The notes beneath the pieces were generated by a model that searched no databases, was not told the DNA's origin, and was given only the letters and a program-made list of their open reading frames with translations. From Paenibacillus rhizophilus (GTDB lineage Bacteria; Bacillota; Bacilli; Paenibacillales; Paenibacillaceae): a DNA stretch of 64,000 bases. Location: assembly GCF_003854965.1 (NCBI RefSeq), contig NZ_RQPI01000002.1:310001-374000 (forward strand). Reading direction: 5' to 3'. The translations under genes and the position numbers were made by a program. Shown here piece by piece: positions 17,053 to 24,781 of the stretch (position 1 is the stretch's first letter; every line of letters begins with the position of its first letter).

Positions 17053-20000
17053 TCATGGTTGTTTGCGCATGACAGCCTGCAGCATTTGCATCTGCTGTGC
17101 TCCGAACCAGTTCATATCTTGCTTGCCATAGATTTGCAGAGCTTCCCCGGTAATATAATCCGAACGGGATGAAGCCAGGAACACCGCCGAGTCGGCAACT
17201 CCCGTTGGAGGGATGGCCCTTCCCCTAAACGCTGCGGGGGCCATATCGGTATCCACGAGCGCCGGGCAAAGCGCGTTCACCTGAATATTGCTGTTCTTCA
17301 GCTCTTCCGACAAAGACCGGGTCAGTCCGAGAACTCCATGCTTGGATGCCGCATAGGCGCTCATCATCGGATAACCGATAAATGAAGAGTCCGATCCGAT
17401 ATTGATGATCTTGCCCTGTTTCTGTTTCATCAGATGCGGGATTACCGCATAGCAAAAGTGATACGTCCCCAGCAGATTCACCTGGATAATCTTGCTCCAC
17501 ACCTCGGGGCTCATATCCGCCGCCGCGGCCATTCCGGTGATTCCGGCACTGTTGACAAGAATATCAATATGTCCGAAGCGTTCTACGGCCTGATCCACAG
17601 CTTTATAGACAGTTGAAATATCGCTAACGTCCGCCGATATCGCCAGGACCTCCGCACCTAACTTACGGATCTCTTCGGCCGTTTCCTGGAGCTGCCGAGC
17701 AGATCTGGATATTAGAACAATATCGGCTCCCTCCCGGGCCAGCGACTCAGCGATGCTCCGTCCGATGCCTTTGCTGCCGCCGGTAACAATAGCCACTTTA
17801 TTGGAAAGCTGTCCTTCTCTTAGGCTAAAATGCGGTGCCGGCAATTCAATCGACGAGAGCAGCTTTAGCATATTTTCGGTGTAATGTTCCGCCAGGCGAT
17901 TGATCGTTTCGGCAGCATGAAGATTGGACGAATACTCGATTTCGACGGCCAGCTTGCCCTCCTCGATGGAGAAGAAGAATTCAATGACGGATATTCTTTT
18001 TTGCTCCGGCAGTGCGAAACGGCGGTCCAGCCCCTCCTTCGAGAATTCGAAGCCCGGCAGCTTCGGCATATCCCGGTTTCCGAGATAGTTGGCCCTGATC
18101 GGAGTCAATTTGACGTCCGGGTACATATAGATCGGCAAATTCTCGGAAACGAGATCATAGCTCATCCCTCCAAGCGGAACATCCTCCAGACTCTGACGAA
18201 TGCTGCGGACAAGTTCCTGCCAACCGTTGTTCTCCTCCACAAGAATGCCCATTGGAAAATTGACGGCAAAGTTGCCCGGCGTCTGCATAAAGCTCTGCGC
18301 GCTTCCCAGTTCTCTCCCATGCACCCGGTGACTGACAATGATTTTGGAGCGCTGAAAGAGATTGCCCAGCATCCGGTAAAGCGGAGCCAGTAGAATCGGA
18401 TATACATTGCTGCCAAAGTGCTTTTTGGCCTTACCTAATATCGACGAAGTACTTTCCTTGTCAAATTCAAAGCGTATAATCCTTGCGGACTGCTCATCGT
18501 TTGGCCCCTTGATAAAATCGGTGGGGAGCTTGCATACGGATTCCGGCGGAAACTGAGAAGACCAGTAATCCACATAGGTTTTGGCATGGATTCTTTTTTC
18601 ATCCTGCACAGCCCGTATGAAATCGGCATACAATTTGGGCTTCGAAAGCTGTACTTTTTGCTCTTCCGACCCGAGCCCGGCATAAATCTGCCAAATTTCC
18701 CGGACCAACAGCTGATTGGTAATCACATCCGAAATCAGATGATGGCCAACCGCTGCAATATCGTACGACGACTCCGAAATCTGAACGACGACAATTCTCC
18801 ATAAAGGCCACCGGTCAACCTGTAATCCCTTTATCGCTTCTGTCAGGGTTGCTTGAATCGCTTCGTTTCTTTGGGCTTCCTCCATATGGGTACCGTCGTA
18901 GAAATCTACATTGCTGTCCATTTCTTCAGAAAGGAAACGCTGCTCCCATCCGGAGTCCTTCTGCACCAAGACGCTTCTCAGCACATCATGACGCCCGTTT
19001 AATAAAGCGGCGGCTTTCTTGAACCGCTGCAAATCCAGCGGCTGGTTGTAGACAAATCGGGTATAGCCAGCCCAGCAATACGGGGATTCAAAATAATTCA
19101 TCAGCCAGCTTTGAGCCGGCGCCAGCGGAAGTGTGTCCTCCTGTTTGATCTCTTTGAACTGAGGATTATCCGAAGGCGCTGTCGGATAGCCTGATCCGCC
19201 GAACCGGTCTCGCAGCGCTTTTCGGTCCAGCTTGCCGTTCGGATTCTTCGGCAGCCGCGGCAGCCACTCCAAACGATGTGGAATCATGTAGTAGGGGAGC
19301 TTCCGGCCAATGAAATCCTTGATTTCTTTTTCATCGGTCATCTTGCCGGATAGGCAGGCCAGCAGTGTTTGCTGTCCGGGAACAGGTTCGACCACAATGA
19401 CGGCGGCTTCGTCGATATTGTCATGGGCATCCAAGACCGACTCAATCTCACCCAATTCCACCCGGAAGCCGCGAAGCTTCACCTGATTATCGATGCGTCC
19501 ATGATATTCGTAGCTGCCGTCTGCTCTTTTCACCGTTAAATCCCCTGTACGGTAAATGAATTTCCCCGGAATATCCGGGAACGGATTGGGATGGAAGGCT
19601 GCACGGGTTTTCTCCGGATCATGCAAATATCCTTTCGCCAGTTGGATGCCGCCAATCCATAGCTCGCCCATTTCACCCTCGGGCACTTCACGCATCTGCC
19701 CATCCAGATTTTTAATAAACACGCCGTTGATAGGCTTTCCAATAGGAATGCTGAGCTCACCGTTCGCCCCTGGTCTTTCGGAAATGATGTGGTAAGTGAC
19801 ATCGATGGAAGCCTCGGTGGGACCATAGAGATTGGCGAGTCCGGTGGACCTCCCGTACCGGTCCATCCACTTCTGAACAGAAGAGAGAGGAAGACCTTCT
19901 CCGCTGAAAATGAGCCAGCGCAGCTCGGGAAACGCATATCCCTCGTCCTCAAGCGAATTTACAAATTCACCGAACAATGAAGGCACAAAATGCATGACAT

Positions 20001-23000
20001 TGATTCGGGTATCGCTCATCCACCGGGCCAGGTTCCACGGATTCTTGACTATCTCCTGCTTGGCCGGGCATACGGTCCCACCATACATCAACGGCCAAAG
20101 CAGCTCCCAAACCGAGATGTCGAAGCAGCAGGAAGTCTTTTGCGCCACCCGTTCACCGGGCTGCAGCCGGAAAGTCTCTTGATGCCATTTCAGCCGGTTC
20201 ATATAGCCTCGGTGATTAAGTACAACTCCCTTCGGATTTCCGGTTGATCCTGATGTATATAGAACTACCATGACATCATGGGGCGAACTGTCGACGTCAG
20301 GATCGCGATCGGAGTAATTCCGCCATTGCGCCGAATCCAGATGGACTTGCGGTTTGTTCTTTTCAGCATTTTCATCCAGAGAAATTAATGACTTGATAGA
20401 CGGGCTCTCCTGAACGATGAGTTCCGCCTGCTCTTTCAGCAGCTGTTCCGTCAATAGAAATTGAAGCTGAGCATGCCGGGTAATATACTTAATCCGTTCA
20501 GGCGGATAAACCGGATCAAGAGGAACATAGGCGGCCCCCGCCTTGAGAATTCCTAAAATTCCGATCAGCATAAGATGACCGGGAAGCGTCATGATCCCGA
20601 CCAGAGTCTGGGATTTCACCCCCTGTGAGCGAAGATAATGCGCCAATCGGTTGGATAATTCATCCAGCTCACGGTAAGTGACGCTTCGTGCTCCGTCCAG
20701 GACAGCGACGGCATCCGGGGTAAGCTTGCATTGTTCGGAGATTTTCAAATAAGGGATGTTCGTTGCCGCCGTTTGGTCCTCCAAAGACGACCCCGTGCTT
20801 CCGCCTATCATTTTGGAAATCATTTCATTCAGCGTCCGGCACTCGAACAAAGCTGCCTTATCGATTTTCCCGAATACGCCACCCAGCCGCGCGATGAGCC
20901 GGATACGCTGCAGGGAATCCAGACCCAGCTCTGCTTCCAAATCACGGGACATATCTTCGGCCCCAAGCTTCCTTGCACAGATTTCTTCGACGATGGCCCG
21001 AAGCTTCTCTTCTGTCTCTCCAACTTCCCGGGCAGCGTTCGCTTCCTGCACCACGAAGAGAGATTCGGCGGTCTTCACTTCAAATGCGGCGAGCCGGTTA
21101 ATATTTTCGATGAATCTTCCCATATGCTTGTCGATGTAGCTGTCGTCAAAAAAGGTGCTGTCATAGTTCGATGTAATCATCAGTCTGCCTTGAAAGATTT
21201 CAACCAGATTGTCGATCGTCCCGGGATTGGTTCCCGTATAAGCTTCATAATCATGGACTTCATACTGTCCGTATCTCTTGTCAATGGATGTGTTTCCTAC
21301 AAATGAGAGGTAAAGGTTTGATTTCAAAGTCGAGCGGATCATCGAAGCTGCTGCTTCCGGCATGCTGCCATTTTGCAGGCGGATCGCGTCTTTGGCGTAG
21401 TGTGCGGCTCTGGAGGTCTGCGCTCTGTCCATTCCTAAAGATAACTTGCTGTTGATGACTTCCCTGGTTCTGCCGACCAGCGACTCCCAACCTTCGCCGG
21501 CATCGTCGCAAGAAAAGGTAAGTGCCAGATTCTGCGCAAACGCGCTTAGAACGTCCGTTGCATCCAGATTGGGGTACAGCTTTCCGCTTGTCGGCAGATT
21601 GAGAATAATTTGGCTTTGCTCTTCCCCTTGCTGTTTTATCGTCTTTAAATACGCGCTGACCAGAAGAACAAACAAGGAGGTGCGCCATGCTTTGGTGCGC
21701 TTGATCAGGAGAGACGTTGTCTGCTCGTCGATCCAATATTTCCGGGTATGGATTACAGCCCCCTGCGTGCGTTCAGGTGACAATCTGCCGGAGGATTTAA
21801 AGGGGTTGAAAAAATAGGTTCCCCTCCCCTGCTTCCGTACGTAATCGTCCAAGGCTTGAATTTCCTCCGGAGCTTCCCACTGATTAAGCTTTGTAACGAT
21901 ATCGTTATACTCTGTAGCGCGGAGGGGAGGTCCCAGCCGGGGGTTTATCTTGTGCGATCTCGCGCCATAAATCTCCAGCAATTCCTTCACGATCTGCTGG
22001 TTGCCCAGACCGTCCGAGATGAGATGGTTGATGTCCAAAATGAGCTCGTACTCATCAGCGGCGGTACGTATTACGGAGAAGGAGTGCAGCGGCCACTGTG
22101 TAATGTCAAATTTATGATTCAGCGAGTCTTCGAATTTCCGGGCGATGGCTTGCTGCTGAGCCTTTTGGTCCAGATGCCTGATATCCTCAACGGAAATTTC
22201 CGGCGGGGTGATATCCTTCAGCAATTTCAGGCGGTAGCCCTTCAGACTGCTTGCCCCCTGATCAATGGTAAACACGCCGCGGAGGATGGGATGGCGGTAA
22301 ATAAGCTCTCTCCAGGACTCCCTCAGACTTCCCAAATTCAGTTCGCCCCTGACCTTCACTCCCGTGCTGATCGAGAGATTGGCTACGGACAAATACGTGA
22401 CTAAAAATAAATACTGGGTATGTAAGATTTCAAGAAATTCGGGGTGATTTTCAGAAATTTGCGCCAAAACAGGAGTATCCGTGTTTATGACCAGTTGGGG
22501 GGCAGTGCCAACATTCTTCCGCCAATCGGCAAACAACTCCACAATATCCCCTATCGTCTGCAAGGTGAGCAGTGAAGCAAAGGAATATTTGCAGGTAAAG
22601 TCGTCTACCTGTTCCGCAGGAATGAGTTTCAGCATACCGTTCATGAGCGAAATCATTTTGATGGAATCCAGACCCAAATCACTTTCCAGGTCCATATCCA
22701 CATGCAAATCCTCTATGTTATGGCCGGTAATTTCCGAGATCAATTCGCAGACTTCCACTTTCAACTGTTCATTCGCTTCTCCGGCTATGTATGCCGCATC
22801 GGCAGTAACCGCAATTTCAGGAGAATCCAGAGCTTGATTCTGGGAGGCTTCCCACTCCTCAAAAATTCCCAACAATTCCCGGACAGTGGATATAACCAGC
22901 AATGACCCCACCGGATGGGCGTCTTGAAAATCATCCAGCTGCTCCTCCGGAATCAGCTTTATCATTTCATTCATCAACGAGATCATCTTAATGGAATCCA

Positions 23001-23136
23001 GACCAAGATCCTCTTCCAGAAACATTTCCGCTTCAATGTCTTCAATCCTGTGGCCCGTTACATTGGAAACCGTCTGAAGAATCCTTTGCTTGGTTATGCC
23101 GCTTTCTTTTGATGAATCAATATACATTTTGCTCAT
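17053..23136 (-). CDS. NRPS-like protein ACP-ACP-C-CP-A(Ser)-C-SDR
   Basis: First gene of the cluster, 2027 residues. Two closely related carrier domains open it (Ser48 and Ser158, both in DLGLDSIKMISLMN-type context). C1 follows at about 225-660 with NHLISDG (His371 catalytic, first His replaced by Asn). A carrier with Ser741 (LGLDSLQ) comes next, then an adenylation domain at about 795-1310 (YTSGSTGNPKG, YRTGD, NGKLDRK with Lys1302). C2 at about 1330-1760 has HHLISDV (His1465, His1466; usual Gly replaced by Val). The C terminus is a classical FabG-like short-chain reductase (GGSKGIG, Tyr1928 in YAASK). The pocket residues read D-I-W-H-I-S-L-I-D-K, close to the known serine code. No carrier follows the A domain, and no thioesterase is present. 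Confidence 0.94.
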   Translation of the reverse strand: MSKMYIDSSKESGITKQRILQTVSNVTGHRIEDIEAEMFLEEDLGLDSIKMISLMNEMIKLIPEEQLDDFQDAHPVGSLLVISTVRELLGIFEEWEASQNQALDSPEIAVTADAAYIAGEANEQLKVEVCELISEITGHNIEDLHVDMDLESDLGLDSIKMISLMNGMLKLIPAEQVDDFTCKYSFASLLTLQTIGDIVELFADWRKNVGTAPQLVINTDTPVLAQISENHPEFLEILHTQYLFLVTYLSVANLSISTGVKVRGELNLGSLRESWRELIYRHPILRGVFTIDQGASSLKGYRLKLLKDITPPEISVEDIRHLDQKAQQQAIARKFEDSLNHKFDITQWPLHSFSVIRTAADEYELILDINHLISDGLGNQQIVKELLEIYGARSHKINPRLGPPLRATEYNDIVTKLNQWEAPEEIQALDDYVRKQGRGTYFFNPFKSSGRLSPERTQGAVIHTRKYWIDEQTTSLLIKRTKAWRTSLFVLLVSAYLKTIKQQGEEQSQIILNLPTSGKLYPNLDATDVLSAFAQNLALTFSCDDAGEGWESLVGRTREVINSKLSLGMDRAQTSRAAHYAKDAIRLQNGSMPEAAASMIRSTLKSNLYLSFVGNTSIDKRYGQYEVHDYEAYTGTNPGTIDNLVEIFQGRLMITSNYDSTFFDDSYIDKHMGRFIENINRLAAFEVKTAESLFVVQEANAAREVGETEEKLRAIVEEICARKLGAEDMSRDLEAELGLDSLQRIRLIARLGGVFGKIDKAALFECRTLNEMISKMIGGSTGSSLEDQTAATNIPYLKISEQCKLTPDAVAVLDGARSVTYRELDELSNRLAHYLRSQGVKSQTLVGIMTLPGHLMLIGILGILKAGAAYVPLDPVYPPERIKYITRHAQLQFLLTEQLLKEQAELIVQESPSIKSLISLDENAEKNKPQVHLDSAQWRNYSDRDPDVDSSPHDVMVVLYTSGSTGNPKGVVLNHRGYMNRLKWHQETFRLQPGERVAQKTSCCFDISVWELLWPLMYGGTVCPAKQEIVKNPWNLARWMSDTRINVMHFVPSLFGEFVNSLEDEGYAFPELRWLIFSGEGLPLSSVQKWMDRYGRSTGLANLYGPTEASIDVTYHIISERPGANGELSIPIGKPINGVFIKNLDGQMREVPEGEMGELWIGGIQLAKGYLHDPEKTRAAFHPNPFPDIPGKFIYRTGDLTVKRADGSYEYHGRIDNQVKLRGFRVELGEIESVLDAHDNIDEAAVIVVEPVPGQQTLLACLSGKMTDEKEIKDFIGRKLPYYMIPHRLEWLPRLPKNPNGKLDRKALRDRFGGSGYPTAPSDNPQFKEIKQEDTLPLAPAQSWLMNYFESPYCWAGYTRFVYNQPLDLQRFKKAAALLNGRHDVLRSVLVQKDSGWEQRFLSEEMDSNVDFYDGTHMEEAQRNEAIQATLTEAIKGLQVDRWPLWRIVVVQISESSYDIAAVGHHLISDVITNQLLVREIWQIYAGLGSEEQKVQLSKPKLYADFIRAVQDEKRIHAKTYVDYWSSQFPPESVCKLPTDFIKGPNDEQSARIIRFEFDKESTSSILGKAKKHFGSNVYPILLAPLYRMLGNLFQRSKIIVSHRVHGRELGSAQSFMQTPGNFAVNFPMGILVEENNGWQELVRSIRQSLEDVPLGGMSYDLVSENLPIYMYPDVKLTPIRANYLGNRDMPKLPGFEFSKEGLDRRFALPEQKRISVIEFFFSIEEGKLAVEIEYSSNLHAAETINRLAEHYTENMLKLLSSIELPAPHFSLREGQLSNKVAIVTGGSKGIGRSIAESLAREGADIVLISRSARQLQETAEEIRKLGAEVLAISADVSDISTVYKAVDQAVERFGHIDILVNSAGITGMAAAADMSPEVWSKIIQVNLLGTYHFCYAVIPHLMKQKQGKIINIGSDSSFIGYPMMSAYAASKHGVLGLTRSLSEELKNSNIQVNALCPALVDTDMAPAAFRGRAIPPTGVADSAVFLASSRSDYITGEALQIYGKQDMNWFGAQQMQMLQAVMRKQP

Positions 23137-23510
23137 TAAGCTATCCCCCTTAATTAGTTAGACTCGCTTAAGTCAACACCAGGTGCACCCTCAGTAATTA
23201 ATTCATGAAAGATCAGGCTAAAGAGAAAGATAAACTTCGTATTATTGATCTTATATTATGTATGTACCTTGGGTTGGGATTTCTTGTCAATGATAATTAA
23301 CCTTATATTTCAATTTATACAAAATTTCACATTGCATTAACATAGTTATGCAGTAAATCCATAATAAACTGTAGGTATTAATTCCAAAAATTGGGTTTGT
23401 TGGCGCTCATTGCGGTTTTGAAATCACTTTCGAGGATTTTGAAATCGTAGTTTATTGAGCCTTCGGGGTCAAACTCCTGTTTATAAATTGAAAAGGCACC
23501 CGCCCGCCGG
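23137..23510. other. Intergenic region upstream of the biosynthetic operon
   Basis: AT-rich stretch of 374 bases between the first biosynthetic gene and the gerW-like gene. No coding sequence was seen. On the minus strand a TTGACA lies near 23286-23291, about 150 bases before the NRPS start, but its -10 partner is poor. The operon promoter is likely here; no clear operator was found. Confidence 0.5.
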
Positions 23511-23873
23511 TTACCTGTCCAACAAGTTTTTCAACTTTTCGAGCAGCTGCGGACTCAGATCAATAATGCGGCTGTATATATCTTTCGGGGATTCAAGCGA
23601 TACCGTCTGGACTCCGGAAGGGCCGATAATGAGAAACGCGACGGGAGTCAAGGACATGCCTCCGCCTATCCCTCCGCCAAACGGCAGCACCGAAGAGACC
23701 GAGCTTGAAAACTCCGTACCCCCGGTCACAAACCCAAGGCTTGCTCGGCAAATGGGGATCACAACGGTGCCATCCGGCGTCTGGATCGGTTTCCCGATGA
23801 CGGTTTCTGCATCGTTAATGCCTTTCAGATTATGCAATGCAGTTTCCACCAATTGTTGAATTTGCTCGGACAT
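23511..23873 (-). CDS. GerW (YtfJ) family sporulation protein
   Basis: A 120-residue protein matching the GerW/YtfJ family of forespore proteins linked to spore germination. Recognisable parts are the family-typical N terminus with VIGKPIQTPDGTVVIPI, the glycine-rich VLPFGGGIGGGMSLTPVAF, and a C-terminal helix ending LLEKLKNLL. The ATG at 23871-23873 with AGGAGGTGCCTCC upstream is chosen; in-frame codons further upstream run back through the terminator of the preceding gene and are not conserved-looking. With dpaA it supports a spore-forming host. Confidence 0.85.
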   Translation of the reverse strand: MSEQIQQLVETALHNLKGINDAETVIGKPIQTPDGTVVIPICRASLGFVTGGTEFSSSVSSVLPFGGGIGGGMSLTPVAFLIIGPSGVQTVSLESPKDIYSRIIDLSPQLLEKLKNLLDR

Positions 23874-23946
23874 GGAGGCACCTCCTCTCTGCTTCAGTGC
23901 TAACCAGTCTTGACAATGTATCCTCCCTTCAAACGGTGAAAAAGAA

Positions 23947-23972
23947 AAAGGCGGGGGCTCTCCCCCGCCTTT
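23947..23972 (-). terminator. Rho-independent terminator
   Basis: Perfect 11-base stem (AAAGGCGGGGG / CCCCCGCCTTT) with a four-base loop. On the minus strand it is followed by TTCTTTTT, just after the stop of the glycine-zipper protein gene. Confidence 0.85.
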
Positions 23973-23976
23973 CCTG

Positions 23977-24318
23977 TTACTGAATTGCCTCATTAACAGG
24001 CTCAACAACCTTGTTAACCAGCGGGTTCTTGCTTATCATACTGCCCGCCTGTCCGCCGACGACTCGGCCCACCCGGTCACCCAATACGCCGCCAAGCACC
24101 GCTCCAACCACGGTACCTACGCCGGGCAGCACTGTACTGCCGAGCACCGCTCCGTACTCCACTCCGGCCATTACGCCGACAGCTCCGGTTACGTTCTCCA
24201 CCGTTTGAGCCGTATATTCCTTCTTGCCCATCTGCCCTTGCTGCAAGCTCTTGGTGTCCTGAAACTGAGACATGCCTGCTGAAAGAAGACCTGCCCATAA
24301 TGATCCGCCCTGGAACAT
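23977..24318 (-). CDS. Small glycine-zipper membrane protein
   Basis: A 113-residue protein of unknown function. After about 50 polar residues there is a long Gly/Val/Ala-rich hydrophobic region with glycine-zipper spacing (GVGTVVGAVLGGVLGDRVGRVVGG), the kind of sequence that forms tightly packed transmembrane hairpins. The ATG at 24316-24318 has GGAGGGTTTTCCT upstream. It lies between the gerW-like gene and another small membrane protein, and a strong terminator follows it. Confidence 0.7.
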   Translation of the reverse strand: MFQGGSLWAGLLSAGMSQFQDTKSLQQGQMGKKEYTAQTVENVTGAVGVMAGVEYGAVLGSTVLPGVGTVVGAVLGGVLGDRVGRVVGGQAGSMISKNPLVNKVVEPVNEAIQ

Positions 24319-24385
24319 AGGAAAACCCTCCAATCTTCTAAATAACCGCATTTTGCGGTCTTATCAGATTGTGCCCCGTTTTGCA

Positions 24386-24613
24386 TTATCGTTGTCGTTC
24401 CGCTTGATCGGGAATTATTTCCTCGTCGTGAGTTGTTAGAGACTGCAGCTTGCTTCTTCCCGCTGCACCTGCATCTCTTGCCATTTCAGTTAAATCAAGC
24501 ACGGTCTCCGTCCCCTTGACCGCCCATCTTCTCACGGTCTTTCTAGCCTCCGGAGACAGTGTCAATAGTAAAGCCGCCGCGCCCAATATTAAACCCATAC
24601 GTGATTTGATCAT
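24386..24613 (-). CDS. Small protein with N-terminal hydrophobic segment
   Basis: A 75-residue protein, function unknown. A hydrophobic stretch at residues 7-20 (GLILGAAALLLTLS) precedes a basic segment (EARKTVRRWAVKG) and a charged tail. Its layout resembles the DUF5132-like protein encoded at 29563 on the other side of the ATPase gene. It is divergent from the ATPase gene, sharing a 168-base intergenic region, and has GGGGGA before its ATG. Confidence 0.6.
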   Translation of the reverse strand: MIKSRMGLILGAAALLLTLSPEARKTVRRWAVKGTETVLDLTEMARDAGAAGRSKLQSLTTHDEEIIPDQAERQR

Positions 24614-24781
24614 GTGAGTCCCCCATAAAATGGATTGATTTAAGCTGATTAGATTATCCCTTAAAGCCCTAAGTTTTATGCATTCCGTTCCAGTAATTCC
24701 GGTGCATAACCAAGTTCAATATGCGAATACTACTTTGTGCCTAAATAAACTGGAGTATTTCCCTTTCAAAGGAGCAATTTC

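Noticed and set aside
17053..17830. C-terminal SDR as a thioester reductase release domain
   Set aside because: It is only about 240 residues with classical GGSKGIG and YAASK motifs, not the longer extended-SDR type used for reductive chain release.
23270..23300. Fur-box-like sequence (TGATAATTAA) before the biosynthetic operon
   Set aside because: Only one half matches the inverted repeat consensus and the region is AT-rich, so a siderophore interpretation is not supported.
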